Below are positions 35,224-44,083 of a stretch of 64,000 nt of DNA, one piece after another. Below the pieces are notes generated by a model. It had not been told where the DNA came from. It worked only from the letters and a program-made list of their open reading frames with translations, and did not search any database. Position numbers and translations under genes: made by a program. Numbering within the stretch: position 1 is the stretch's first letter; every line of letters begins with the position of its first letter. The DNA lies in NCBI GenBank assembly GCA_019115165.1, contig DXEB01000009.1:1-64000 (forward strand), given 5' to 3'. This stretch comes from Candidatus Anaerotignum merdipullorum (GTDB lineage: Bacteria > Bacillota > Clostridia > Lachnospirales > Anaerotignaceae).

Positions 35224-35985
35224 TTAGCTCCTTCTTCCTGCCCAGAGCAGCACGATCTCTGCCAATACGGTATCCGCCGCGTCCGTCAGAAATGTTACCG
35301 TCTGCGTCCCCTCTGGCGTATCCATGACATACGTCTGCGTCTGCAGCGTATCTCCCCTCCTGCATTCTTTTCGGTACACCAGCCGCATATCTTGGATATC
35401 CATATGCTCATAGATGTCATCCGGTATATCCTCCAATGCCCATTCCAAGTATTTCACATTATTGGCATGTCCATTTGTATCCGTATCCCGACGGGCAACC
35501 GTCAGTGTTTGGGCAGCAACCGGCGCTTCTTTCGGTCTGGTCGGCATTTGAAAGGTTTCTCCTTCTATCGCAGGTATTTGGTTGCTACCGTATCGCTGAA
35601 TCATATGCTCCGGTACATTTGTCGGTTTGCGTGTTCGTGCGTCCATAAAAATCCAGCGGGAAATGGCGTCTACCATCTTCTCTCCTGCCCCATCAAACAA
35701 AAAATAACTGCGCTCTGCCTGCATTTTGCGGCATTTGTTGCTCCAAGTCTCCATACAAACCGTTTCCAAATGCATGGGCATCCGATAAATCCGAATATGC
35801 CAATGAATGACTGCCCATCCCCATTGATGCTCTGCCATATATGCCAACGAATATCCCAGTGCATCCGAATGAGAAATCGCCGCATCCTGTAAAGCAGCCA
35901 GTAACGCCGCTGCCGACATCCTGGCATTGGAATCCACCTGGTCATATCGAATCTTCACTGTCTGCTGATATCCCTGTCGCTCCAT
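35224..35985 (-). CDS. Acyl-ACP thioesterase
   Basis: A 253-residue double-hotdog enzyme that releases fatty acids from acyl-carrier protein. The N-terminal hotdog contains VKIRYDQVDSNARMSAAALLAALQDAA and WAVIHWHIRIYRMP. The second half has the catalytic-region DTDTNGHANNVKYLEW with the Asn and His typical of FatA/FatB-type enzymes. GGAGGAACGGCGT precedes the ATG. The gene starts 18 bp after cls in the same direction, so the two are likely co-transcribed. In bacteria the free acids may be exported, used as signals or recycled; which is not known here. Confidence 0.9.
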   Translation of the reverse strand: MERQGYQQTVKIRYDQVDSNARMSAAALLAALQDAAISHSDALGYSLAYMAEHQWGWAVIHWHIRIYRMPMHLETVCMETWSNKCRKMQAERSYFLFDGAGEKMVDAISRWIFMDARTRKPTNVPEHMIQRYGSNQIPAIEGETFQMPTRPKEAPVAAQTLTVARRDTDTNGHANNVKYLEWALEDIPDDIYEHMDIQDMRLVYRKECRRGDTLQTQTYVMDTPEGTQTVTFLTDAADTVLAEIVLLWAGRRS

Positions 35986-36002
35986 ACGCCGTTCCTCCTT
36001 GT

Positions 36003-37472
36003 TTACAGCATCGGTGAAATCAATCTCGCAACCGATTCCTTCACCTTAAACCACCATTTTCTTCTATAATACCACTCTTTTGTAATCTCTACAGAACTTT
36101 GCAGGTCCCGCAAAAAATCCTGTTCCAATGTCTTTGTCAATGCCGCGTCATATAAAAATGCATTAACCTCGAAATTCAAATCAAAACTGCGAATATCCAT
36201 ATTGGCAGTACCTACCGAAGCCATTTTGCCATCGATACATAAACACTTTGCATGAATAAATCCTTTTTCATATTGATAGCAGCGCACACCTGCTTCCAAA
36301 AGCTGTCCTAGATAAGACATACTCGCCCAGTATACAAAAAAATGATCCGGATTTCCAGGGATTAAAATCCGTACATCCAATCCCGAAAGCGCCGCCACTC
36401 GCAACGCCTCAAAAATACTGTCGTCCGGCACAAAATACGGCGTCGTCAAATAAATATGGTCCTCTGCCTCGTTCATCATCTTAAAATATCCGTTCTGTAC
36501 GTTCCGCCATTTGGTATCCGGTCCGCTGGAAACAATCTGCGTTTTCACGCCGTCAAACTGCTGTCGCAGCGGAAAATATCGCTGCTCCAATGCTACGGCG
36601 CCGTATCTGGTAGTAAAATTCCAATCTTTGATAAAACGGATCTGCATTTGATCAATGGCGTCGCCTTCAAAACGCAAATGGGTATCTCTCCAAGGACCAT
36701 ACCGTTTCACAACTCCCAAATATTCATCGCCTACGTTAAATCCACCGATGTATCCCACCGTCCCGTCAATGATACACAGCTTCCGATGATTACGGTAATT
36801 GAGCCGTACCATAAACGGCGGCAAAAATGCTGCCGTAAACCCGCCTGCGTCATGCAGCTTGGAAAAGAAATTTTTAGGCAGTCTGGAATTTCCCATCCCG
36901 TCATATAACAGGCGCACTTCCACACCTTCTGCCGCCTTCTTCGTCAGCTCGTCCACCAGCCGCCTTCCCAGCTCATCTCCGCGCCAAATATAATACTCTA
37001 AATGAATAAAATGCTTTGCCGCACGAATATCCCGCACCAATGCTTCAAATTTCTCTTTTCCTGTACAAAACCGCGTCACCCGATTGTTAAATGTCATCCA
37101 ACTGCCTGAATTGATATGCAGATATGCCAAATCCGTCAAATACTCCGCTTCTATCAGCCGACCGCCCTTTTCAATGATTGCCTTTTGTTCTTTTACCCTG
37201 CCGACACTTCGTTCATCCTGCAGCAAATACGTATAATACACTTCGCGGTCATATTCCGCTTTTTCCAGAAACATCCGCTCTCGCTTGCCGTTTCTGCCAA
37301 AGATCATGTAGACCAAAAATCCAAACACCGGTATAAACAGCAGTACCAACAGCCAAGCCCAGCTGCTGGCCGGATTTCTGCGTTCAAAAAATACCACAAA
37401 GCCCGCTAATATCACATTTACAACCAAAATGCCTGCGGCAAAATATGCAACAATCGTCCAAACGCTCTCCAT
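36003..37472 (-). CDS. cls: Cardiolipin synthase
   Basis: A 489-residue phospholipase-D-type enzyme. Two N-terminal membrane helices (about 5-25 and 38-57) carry RRNPASSWAWLLVLLFIPVFGFLVYMIFG. Two HKD motifs follow: NHRKLCIIDGTVGYIGGFN (about 225-243) and HAKCLCIDGKMASVGTANMD (about 405-424). It joins two phosphatidylglycerols into cardiolipin at the membrane. The ATG at 37472 has AAGGAGG upstream. It is the first gene of a two-gene unit with the thioesterase, both acting on lipid supply. Confidence 0.94.
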   Translation of the reverse strand: MESVWTIVAYFAAGILVVNVILAGFVVFFERRNPASSWAWLLVLLFIPVFGFLVYMIFGRNGKRERMFLEKAEYDREVYYTYLLQDERSVGRVKEQKAIIEKGGRLIEAEYLTDLAYLHINSGSWMTFNNRVTRFCTGKEKFEALVRDIRAAKHFIHLEYYIWRGDELGRRLVDELTKKAAEGVEVRLLYDGMGNSRLPKNFFSKLHDAGGFTAAFLPPFMVRLNYRNHRKLCIIDGTVGYIGGFNVGDEYLGVVKRYGPWRDTHLRFEGDAIDQMQIRFIKDWNFTTRYGAVALEQRYFPLRQQFDGVKTQIVSSGPDTKWRNVQNGYFKMMNEAEDHIYLTTPYFVPDDSIFEALRVAALSGLDVRILIPGNPDHFFVYWASMSYLGQLLEAGVRCYQYEKGFIHAKCLCIDGKMASVGTANMDIRSFDLNFEVNAFLYDAALTKTLEQDFLRDLQSSVEITKEWYYRRKWWFKVKESVARLISPML

Positions 37473-37520
37473 GTTGTCGCCTCCTTCCTTTTTCGCTTTG
37501 CAACATCCATAATATGATAT

Positions 37521-37549
37521 AGTATACTCAAATTCCCACATTCCCGCAA
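37521..37549 (-). promoter_or_regulatory. Promoter of cls-thioesterase
   Basis: On the minus strand TTGCGG, 17 nt, TATACT, 49 bp before the cls start. Confidence 0.6.
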
Positions 37550-37612
37550 GCACACAAACCGTCAATTTTTTTGAAAAATTTCACTTTCCCACTTCCATTC
37601 AGACAAAAACTC

Positions 37613-37621
37613 TGCTACAAT
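37613..37621 (+). promoter_or_regulatory. Extended -10 promoter of the 158-aa membrane protein gene
   Basis: TGCTACAAT on the plus strand, 63 bp before the GTG start; the -35 (TTCCAT at 37593) is weak. Confidence 0.5.
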
Positions 37622-37684
37622 ATATGGATGTGAAGATTACCATTGGAAAGTCAAATTACTTTCCGTCTGCAAGGAGGAACATTT

Positions 37685-38161
37685 GTGAATATAACTGGAT
37701 CGGATATTTTTATTATTGTATTGGTTCTGATTGCTGCTATTGTAGCAGGTTTATATTATCTGAACCGTAGGACCATGCGCCGTGTGATTCAAACACAGGA
37801 TTTTATTGATCAAAACCGTATGACTGCGCAGATTTTTGTCATTGACAAAAAACAAGAACGACCTTCTGCTCATAATCTGCCCAAGAATGTCTTTGAGCAG
37901 CTTCCCAAATCAGCGAAAATGCGTAAAACTTATTTGGTAAAAGCGAAGGTTGGTCCTCAAATTATCACCCTGATGTGTGATAAACCAGTATATGAAGTAT
38001 TGCCTGTTAAGAAAAATGTTAAGGTAGACCTTGCTGGCATGTATATTGTCAGCATCACCGGCATGAATCTGGCAGACAAGAAAAAGAAAACCATTCGCGA
38101 GAAAATGTCTGCCCGTCTGAACACCATGATGGCAGAGCAATCCAACAACAACAAAAAGTAA
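37685..38161 (+). CDS. Single-pass membrane protein of unknown function (158 aa)
   Basis: I do not recognise a family. The protein has one N-terminal membrane helix (about 6-27, IFIIVLVLIAAIVAGLYYLNRR), a basic flank, then a cytosolic domain rich in Lys. That domain has predicted beta structure (AQIFVIDKKQE, KAKVGPQIITLMC, VDLAGMYIVSI) and a Lys/Asn-rich C-terminus ending NNNKK. The start is GTG at 37685 with AAGGAGGAAC upstream. It is a single-gene unit with its own promoter and a very strong terminator, so it is a real gene. A lone membrane anchor plus a small basic domain could suit many roles. Confidence 0.75.
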   Translation: MNITGSDIFIIVLVLIAAIVAGLYYLNRRTMRRVIQTQDFIDQNRMTAQIFVIDKKQERPSAHNLPKNVFEQLPKSAKMRKTYLVKAKVGPQIITLMCDKPVYEVLPVKKNVKVDLAGMYIVSITGMNLADKKKKTIREKMSARLNTMMAEQSNNNKK

Positions 38162-38170
38162 AAAAAACAA

Positions 38171-38207
38171 ACGGCAGAACCTGCAGGCGCAGGTTCTGCC
38201 GTTTTTT
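38171..38207. terminator. Bidirectional terminator between 158-aa gene and YccF gene
   Basis: GGCAGAACCTGC-AGGC-GCAGGTTCTGCC with T6 on the plus strand and a T-rich tail on the minus strand. Confidence 0.85.
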
Positions 38208-38210
38208 CAT

Positions 38211-38600
38211 TCAAGATGTTTCTTCCATCTGTCGGATTTCCGCACCAAACGGCATCAGCGCCAATCCAGCAAACTTAAAGTGCTGCAGTCCGAACGGAAT
38301 ACCGATAATGGTCAGGCAGCTGCCAATTCCCATCACGATAGATCCGATGCAAAGCGCCAAACCGCCCAGCAAAATCCAGATAACATTCAGCACCACAGAA
38401 CCGGAGGACATATTTCCAAAATATACCTTTTTTCCAAAAGGGGTGACCACCAGCTTCGCAAACTTAAAGCATTGCAGTCCCACAGGAATTCCAATCACAG
38501 TAATGCAACAAAGCACTCCCGCTAACAGCCATCCCAATGCAGACAGCAAGCCGCCAAAAATCAGCCAGAGAATATTCATCAATAAATTCACCATCGTCAT
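38211..38600 (-). CDS. YccF-family inner membrane protein (DUF307)
   Basis: A 129-residue protein made of two copies of one pattern: a helix pair followed by IGIPxGLQxFKFAxLxxxPFG (about 37-55 and 99-118), as in YccF. About four membrane helices are predicted. The function is not established. The ATG overlaps the DUF2161 stop as ATGA, with GGAGGAAGGCGT upstream, so it is translationally coupled and last in the pepP unit. Confidence 0.9.
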   Translation of the reverse strand: MTMVNLLMNILWLIFGGLLSALGWLLAGVLCCITVIGIPVGLQCFKFAKLVVTPFGKKVYFGNMSSGSVVLNVIWILLGGLALCIGSIVMGIGSCLTIIGIPFGLQHFKFAGLALMPFGAEIRQMEETS

Positions 38601-39322
38601 ACGCCTTCCTCCTTTTCTTTTTGCCCATATTTTTTACGATAAAACGCAACTGCCATTTGATAATCCGGCTCTGTCAGCGCCGCTTTCCCTTCCTCCGTCA
38701 ATGCATATACCCCTTTCTCCATCCGTATAAACCAACGATAGACATTATTGCGCAAAATTGACGCATATTTTTCTTCCAGCCCCATATCCCGCAGCTGCCG
38801 ACAGCTGACCGTATGCGCTTGTTCCAAAATACAGCAGAGTTCCAGCGCTTTTTCTCGATACGCCGTCAAAATCTTTCTGCGGGTCATCCCTCCAATATTG
38901 GCAGATACCTGTCGATTCTCAAACTCTTCTTTCAGCTTTTTCTGCTTTCTGCGATTTTGCCAAACCTTGCTATCTGCAGGCGTCAAAATCACATCAACCG
39001 TCTGCAATGGACTATCCAAAGCCACGGTCAACAACCCGATTTCCAACCGTTTCAGCAGCTTCAGCATATTTTTCCAGCTTTTTTCCCGCTGCCCTTTGTG
39101 CGGTCTTGGAATTGCCACAAAAACATACTCCGTCAGACTCTGCCGCTCCATCGCCTGATAGACCAATTTCAGCTGAAACGCCGTCTTTAGCTCCACAATC
39201 ACCAATACGCCGTCCTTTTTGGCAGCAATATCACAACCAGTTACCTCAGCCTGTACCTGATAGCCCTCCGTTTCTAAAAAACGCCGCACAGGCGCATACA
39301 ACTCTGTTTCCGCAACCGTCAT
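38597..39322 (-). CDS. DUF2161-type protein with PD-(D/E)XK-like fold
   Basis: A 241-residue protein. The N-terminal half has the nuclease-like arrangement GCDIAAKKDGVLVIVELKTAF (about 28-48: Asp, then Glu-x-Lys) that is typical of PD-(D/E)XK enzymes. The C-terminal half is helical and basic and ends in a winged-helix-like segment (RDMGLEEKYASILRNNVYRWF). It is annotated in relatives as a putative phosphodiesterase; the substrate is unknown. The ATG overlaps pepP's stop as ATGA. Confidence 0.8.
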   Translation of the reverse strand: MTVAETELYAPVRRFLETEGYQVQAEVTGCDIAAKKDGVLVIVELKTAFQLKLVYQAMERQSLTEYVFVAIPRPHKGQREKSWKNMLKLLKRLEIGLLTVALDSPLQTVDVILTPADSKVWQNRRKQKKLKEEFENRQVSANIGGMTRRKILTAYREKALELCCILEQAHTVSCRQLRDMGLEEKYASILRNNVYRWFIRMEKGVYALTEEGKAALTEPDYQMAVAFYRKKYGQKEKEEGV

Positions 39323-40575
39323 ACTTTTATTCCTCTCGCCATAAAGGTCTCAATCTCTTCCACCGTTTTGATCATATCTTTGGTCATGACTTCGCATCCA
39401 TCTTCCGTCACCAGCACATCATCTTCGATCCGTATGCCAATCTCCCATTGGGGAATATATAAACCAGGTTCTACCGTCAACACCATCCCCGGCTGCAGCA
39501 GCCGCTCCGTATACCTGCCAATGTCATGCGTTTCCGCTCCTAAATAATGGCTGACACCATGATAGTAATACGCTGATACATCCTGCATGGTTTTTACCAG
39601 TCCCAATGGTTTGAGGGCTTCCAAATAATACTCTTTCAAAACCTCATTCAGCCGAGAGAACGGCACTCCCGGACGGATGGCGTCGATAACCTTTTGCTGC
39701 CCCTCCAGCACAATTTCATACACCTGTCTTTGCCGCGGGGTAAAGGTACCGTTTACCGGAAATGTTCGGGAAATATCCCCGTTATACCAATCCACCTGTG
39801 CACCACAGTCCACCAGCAGTAAGTCACCATCCTCCATTTTTCCATTGTTTTGCGTATAATGCAGGATCGTCCCGCGTTTCCCCGCTGCCGCAATCGTCTG
39901 AAAGGCCTTTTCCCGTACACCATGGCGCATCAGCGTAAAATCAAAATATGCCTCCGCTTCGTATTCCATCATTCCCGGCTCTACCTGCGCCATCATCGCT
40001 TCCAGCCCCAATCGGGTCACTTCCATCGCCTGCCGCATACGTTTCAATTCATACGGTTCTTTGATCAACCGCAGGTCGCCAAAAACGGGATACATATCCC
40101 GGATAGTCATCGCCGGATATTTGCTGCGCAGCGTCGATGCAAACTGCAATGCCGGCGAGAGCAGATCGTCCCATTCTCGATGCTCCAGATCCAAACCGAT
40201 TTCTGTCACAGGATTGCGAAACAGCAGTTGCGCAAAATCATCCGCAAAAGCATCTATAGGACGGATGTCGCAAATCCCGCTGATCTCTTCCGCCTCCGCC
40301 TCCGTCATATTGGCGCCTACCCATTTTGCCAATATGCCATTATCCCTGGGGATAAACAAAACTTCCTGCAAACTTCCCGCGGTTTTTACCATCATAAATA
40401 CACAATTCTCCCGTGCAATGCCTGTGACGTAATAAAAATTGCGGTCGGGTGAAAACGGATAGTACTCATCCCCCCGTTTCACCGGCGCCTTTCCCGCGAA
40501 TAATATCACAGCGCTGTTATCTGCCATGCGCGCCGCCAGTTTTTTTCTGTTATTCCTAAAAAATTGTTCCGCCAT
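39319..40575 (-). CDS. pepP: Xaa-Pro aminopeptidase (M24B)
   Basis: A 418-residue metallopeptidase that removes N-terminal residues before proline. The N-terminal creatinase-like domain (to about 165) contains FYYVTGI. The M24 domain has metal ligands in LLLVDCGAQVDWYNGDISRTFP (two Asp), HGVSHYLGAETHD (His), LTVEPGLY (Glu) and GIRIEDDVLV (Glu). GAGGAGAGC precedes the ATG. It is the first gene of a three-gene unit with DUF2161 and YccF, joined by 4-bp overlaps. Confidence 0.93.
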   Translation of the reverse strand: MAEQFFRNNRKKLAARMADNSAVILFAGKAPVKRGDEYYPFSPDRNFYYVTGIARENCVFMMVKTAGSLQEVLFIPRDNGILAKWVGANMTEAEAEEISGICDIRPIDAFADDFAQLLFRNPVTEIGLDLEHREWDDLLSPALQFASTLRSKYPAMTIRDMYPVFGDLRLIKEPYELKRMRQAMEVTRLGLEAMMAQVEPGMMEYEAEAYFDFTLMRHGVREKAFQTIAAAGKRGTILHYTQNNGKMEDGDLLLVDCGAQVDWYNGDISRTFPVNGTFTPRQRQVYEIVLEGQQKVIDAIRPGVPFSRLNEVLKEYYLEALKPLGLVKTMQDVSAYYYHGVSHYLGAETHDIGRYTERLLQPGMVLTVEPGLYIPQWEIGIRIEDDVLVTEDGCEVMTKDMIKTVEEIETFMARGIKV

Positions 40576-40668
40576 ATCAATGCTCTCCTCTTTTTAATCA
40601 TATCTAAAGATGTTTGATTCTTTTTGTATAAATTCTTACAAAATTCTTATGTTCCAAAACAGCCGACC

Positions 40669-40697
40669 TTGAAAAGCCTGCCACCTTATATTAAAAT
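40669..40697 (+). promoter_or_regulatory. Promoter of azlCD
   Basis: TTGAAA, 17 nt, TAAAAT on the plus strand, 57 bp before azlC. Confidence 0.6.
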
Positions 40698-40753
40698 TGT
40701 AACAAGGAAACAAAAAAATGCAAGTCTGATATCCAACAAACGGGAGGTTGCTC

Positions 40754-41446
40754 ATGAAAACAGAACAGAAAATCGCATTCCAAAAGACACTGCCTGTCAT
40801 GGCTGGCTATCTGTCCATTGGTATTGCTTTTGGGTTGTTGATGCAGAATATGGGCTATCATGTCTTTTGGGCACTTCTGATTTCTCTGGTTCTTTATGCT
40901 GGTTCTATGCAGTTTGTACTACTGCAGTTTCTAAGCGGCGGCGTTTCTTTGCTGACCGTTGCCGTTATGACGTTGCTGGTCAATAGTCGCCATATGTTTT
41001 ATGGACTTTCGTTTATTGACACCTTCCGTCAAATGAAGAAAAAATCTCTTTATATGATACATTCTCTTACCGATGAAACCTATTCTCTGCTTTGTTCTTA
41101 TGAACCAAAAGAAGGTATCGACAATCAAAAAGTACGCTTCTATATCAGCTTGTATGACCACATTTACTGGCTCATTGGCACAGCCTTAGGCAGTCTTGCC
41201 GGAACATGGATTCCCTTTGATACCACCGGTATTGACTTTGCTATGACTGCACTATTCACAGTCATTTTCATCGATCAGTGGAAAAGCGCTAAGAGTCATA
41301 TTCCCGCTATCACGGGTCTTGTTACTGGTATTGGCTGTCTTTTGGCTTTTGGTCCAGATCGCTTTCTTCCACCTACACTACTGTTAAGTGTCGCTGTCTT
41401 GCTTGCATGCAAAAACATCGTTCAAAAAAAAGACCAGGAGGAATAA
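40754..41446 (+). CDS. azlC: Branched-chain amino acid exporter subunit AzlC
   Basis: A 230-residue membrane protein. It shows the family pattern: MAGYLSIGIAFGLLMQNMGYHVFWALLISLVLYAGSMQFV at the start, LVNSRHMFYGLSF and DETYSLL, with about seven helices. AzlC and AzlD together form a small exporter of branched-chain amino acids. The ATG at 40754 follows GGGAGG. azlD begins 3 bp after its stop. No Lrp-type regulator gene lies beside it. Confidence 0.93.
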   Translation: MKTEQKIAFQKTLPVMAGYLSIGIAFGLLMQNMGYHVFWALLISLVLYAGSMQFVLLQFLSGGVSLLTVAVMTLLVNSRHMFYGLSFIDTFRQMKKKSLYMIHSLTDETYSLLCSYEPKEGIDNQKVRFYISLYDHIYWLIGTALGSLAGTWIPFDTTGIDFAMTALFTVIFIDQWKSAKSHIPAITGLVTGIGCLLAFGPDRFLPPTLLLSVAVLLACKNIVQKKDQEE

Positions 41447-41449
41447 TCC

Positions 41450-41785
41450 ATGCTATCATCTGCACAAACATTTGCTGTCATTTTAACCGCTACGGTCTGC
41501 ACTTTCTTTCTGCGCGCACTTCCATTTGCGCTATTTGCCGGCAGAGAAATCCCAGTTCCCATCCAGTATCTCGGAAAAACACTTCCACCTGCTGTTATGG
41601 CGCTTCTCGTAGTTTATTGCTTCAAAAGTACAACTGTTTCTTCCCTTGCAGGATTTCTTCCCCAGTTTCTTTGCGTTGCAGTAGTTGCCATGCTGCACTT
41701 GTGGAAAGGAAATACCCTGCTGAGCATTTTCGGAGGCACCATTTGCTATATGTTTTTGGTCCAAGTCGTTTTCTCTGCATCATAA
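41450..41785 (+). CDS. azlD: Branched-chain amino acid exporter subunit AzlD
   Basis: A 111-residue membrane protein, normal length, with four predicted helices. It shows the AzlD pattern TFFLRALPFALFAGREIP, YLGKTLPPAVMALLVVYC and a C-terminal GGTICYMFLVQ. It is encoded 3 bp after azlC with AGGAGG upstream. The two are expected to act as one complex. Confidence 0.93.
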   Translation: MLSSAQTFAVILTATVCTFFLRALPFALFAGREIPVPIQYLGKTLPPAVMALLVVYCFKSTTVSSLAGFLPQFLCVAVVAMLHLWKGNTLLSIFGGTICYMFLVQVVFSAS

Positions 41786-41830
41786 ATTCCTCCATTGCTT
41801 TCCTCCAACCCCTTTTCCATCACTTGTGTA

Positions 41831-41874
41831 AAAAAAAGACTGCGTGTTGTCAAATAACTCCGCAGTCTTTTTCG
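41831..41874. terminator. Bidirectional terminator between azlD and SMR gene
   Basis: AAAAAGACTGCG pairs with CGCAGTCTTTTT around a 16-nt loop, with A/T tracts on both sides. Confidence 0.75.
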
Positions 41875-41878
41875 TCAT

Positions 41879-42202
41879 TCAATGCGCTGCTCCAAATAGA
41901 TTCATCAGCACACATCCAGTCAATACCAACACAATTCCAATGACCGTGGGCAGATTCATTCCCTGATGGAACCAAAACGCAGAAATCAATGCTGTCACAA
42001 CAATGCCGACACCGCTCCAAGTCGCATAAGCAACTCCCAAATGAATCTCCTCTATCGCCTTCGATAACAGAAAGAAGCAGAAGAAATACAACGCCAAACA
42101 TCCCACTGTTGGCAGCGGTTTTGTAAACCCCTCTGCATACTTCAGCATAGTTGTTGCCATCAATTCCAAGACGATTGCCCCGCCTAACATCACATATGCC
42201 AT
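41879..42202 (-). CDS. SMR-family small multidrug exporter
   Basis: A 107-residue protein with four helices. The active Glu is in AIVLELMATTMLKYAEGF (about residue 13), and the family signature LGVAYATWSGVGIVVTAL (about 54-71) points to the EmrE-like branch. It expels cationic drugs against protons as a dimer. The ATG at 42202 has GGAAGGTG upstream; an ORF extension of 15 codons lacks one. It stands alone, with no partner SMR subunit. Confidence 0.92.
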   Translation of the reverse strand: MAYVMLGGAIVLELMATTMLKYAEGFTKPLPTVGCLALYFFCFFLLSKAIEEIHLGVAYATWSGVGIVVTALISAFWFHQGMNLPTVIGIVLVLTGCVLMNLFGAAH

Positions 42203-42390
42203 TTCGAACACCTTCCTGTTTGACACCATCCTCATTCCAGCAGCCACAAGCCTGCCATCCTCATTTGCTTTGGATGCTTATGGCTTGCTTTTCCTCTCTA
42301 TCCCCTGTATCGCTTCATTCGTACTCGCTCCACAGTCCAATATAAAACACAAACCGTATTCTGGCTCCACACTTCTTTCTCTCACCCATG

Positions 42391-43572
42391 TTATCCCTGC
42401 CTTCCCATGGCATCCATCACGGTAAATCCTTGTTCTGTCCAAAACGCCTGTAACTGTTTTGCATCTGCCTCTGTCCTGCCCTGTACCGCTTCTGCTTTTC
42501 CGCCGCCCTTGCTGCCAAATTGTTCTTTCAACTTAGCTGCCAAAAGACGCATATCCTCCGTCCGGCTCATCAGCACAAACAAAAACCCTTCTTTCGCCTG
42601 TGCAAATACCGCCGCCGTACCTCGGGTTTTCTCCAATATGGCATCTGCCAAATGCACCGCATCTTTTGAATCAAAATCCTGTACAAAACAGCATACCTGT
42701 GCTGTTTCTGCCTGCCCAGCAAGCAGATGGATCTTTTCCCACTTCATACGGCTGACCATTTGCTGCCAGCGATCCCGCTCCTTTTGCAGGGAACCAACTG
42801 CCTGGGCGATCTGCCCGGTCGGTACGGAAAGCATCTCGGAGATGGCTGCCGCCTGCTCCGTTTTTTGCGCATAATCTGCCAATGCCCGCATTCCGCAGAC
42901 AATTTCCAGTCGTGTACCACCCTTATAATTCTGGGCGGACAAAATTTTGATCAATCCAATTTCTCCGGTTTGTTTCACATGGGTACCACAGCAGGCACAC
43001 CGGTCATATGTCCCAATTTCCAGAATGCGCACCCGTCCTTCCAATGCTTTTTTACTGCGGTACGCCAATCGTTCCAATTCCTCCTGAGACGGATAGGTCA
43101 CATGAGACGGAATATTCTTCCAAATCGCCTTATTTGCTTCTCTTTCCAACAACAGTAAATCCTCTTGCGGAATTTTCACATTAAAATCAATCAGTATGGT
43201 TTCCTTTCCCATATGGAAACCTACATTATCACAGCCGTATTTCCTGCAGATAATGCCAGAGAGAATATGCTCTCCCGAATGATTCTGCATCAAATCAAAG
43301 CGCCGGTCCCAGTCAATCTGACCTTCCACCGTTTCACCCACGGTCAGCGGGCGGTCCGTTATATGCTGTACCACACCGTCCTTTTGCTTGACGTCTTTGA
43401 CCACAGCAGCACCTAATCTTCCCAGATCCGCTGGCTGTCCGCCACCCTCGGGATAAAAATAAGTCCTGTCCAGCGTGACCAAAAACAGCTTCTCCATCGG
43501 CTCGCAGGAACAAACAGTCGCTTCAAATTGTATCGTATAGGCATCGTCCTCATAGCACTTTTTCGTTTCCAT
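42391..43572 (-). CDS. AlaX-type alanyl-tRNA editing hydrolase with DHHA1 domain
   Basis: A 393-residue protein. An AlaRS-like N-terminal part has RTYFYPEGGGQPADLG. The editing zinc site is formed by HSGEHILSG (HxxxH, about 97-103) and CCGTHVKQTGEIG (Cys/His, about 195-207). The C-terminal DHHA1 region (about 260-393) includes SKGGGKAEAVQG. It hydrolyses Ser- or Gly-tRNA(Ala), protecting translation. The ATG at 43572 has AAAGG at suitable spacing; the ATG three codons earlier is too close. It stands alone. Confidence 0.93.
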   Translation of the reverse strand: METKKCYEDDAYTIQFEATVCSCEPMEKLFLVTLDRTYFYPEGGGQPADLGRLGAAVVKDVKQKDGVVQHITDRPLTVGETVEGQIDWDRRFDLMQNHSGEHILSGIICRKYGCDNVGFHMGKETILIDFNVKIPQEDLLLLEREANKAIWKNIPSHVTYPSQEELERLAYRSKKALEGRVRILEIGTYDRCACCGTHVKQTGEIGLIKILSAQNYKGGTRLEIVCGMRALADYAQKTEQAAAISEMLSVPTGQIAQAVGSLQKERDRWQQMVSRMKWEKIHLLAGQAETAQVCCFVQDFDSKDAVHLADAILEKTRGTAAVFAQAKEGFLFVLMSRTEDMRLLAAKLKEQFGSKGGGKAEAVQGRTEADAKQLQAFWTEQGFTVMDAMGRQG

Positions 43573-43777
43573 CTGAATCATCCTTTCTGCATATCCCCAA
43601 ACAGCCCCCCGGTCCCCGCCGTCAGGGCTTCCATTTTTCTAACAGTACTCTAAACAAAATCCGAACCCTTGTCAAGCCCTCCCTCTGCTGCTCCCTTTTC
43701 AAGATAAGCAGTGGCGGTTCAAACTCCGTCGGTTTCACCAAACACGGCAAACCGTAGTCTTGTAAACAACAGGTGGC

Positions 43778-43783
43778 TATAAT
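43778..43783 (+). promoter_or_regulatory. -10 element of the 59-aa membrane-protein gene
   Basis: TATAAT at 43778-43783, about 30 bp before the ATG of the small gene. A TTGTAA lies only 12 nt upstream, so the -35 is unclear. Confidence 0.4.
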
Positions 43784-43813
43784 ATCATATTCTTATCGTT
43801 TGGAGGGATTGCA

Positions 43814-43993
43814 ATGGTTGCGTGGTATCATAGGCTTGCTTTGATTGGTGTTATGGTTTGTCTGTTCATATTGCCAAAGGTGGTAAAACACGATAAAAGG
43901 GACAGAACAAGGAACTATCTGCTTGAACTTTCTGGGGTAACTCTTGTAGGCGGCATATGTATCGTTGTCTTGGCAACGCTTTATTATGAATAG
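43814..43993 (+). CDS. Small two-helix membrane protein (59 aa), unknown
   Basis: The frame runs MVAWYHRLALIGVMVCLFIL...ATLYYE. Two hydrophobic helices (about 6-20 and 40-56) flank a strongly basic middle (KHDKRDRTRN). GGAGGG lies six nt before the ATG, TATAAT 30 bp before, and a stem-loop terminator 90 bp after, so it is a complete small unit. AGG/AGA arginine codons and G-ending codons are commoner than in its neighbours, which may mark recent acquisition. I do not recognise a family; toxin-like or sensor-accessory roles cannot be told apart. Confidence 0.65.
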   Translation: MVAWYHRLALIGVMVCLFILPKVVKHDKRDRTRNYLLELSGVTLVGGICIVVLATLYYE

Positions 43994-44083
43994 TAACGTT
44001 GCATCGCTGTGTGTCGTGTTCGCAGGTCCCATTTATCGGACCCCTGACTACCGGATTGAATAATCGAATCTCTTGAACCAAGA

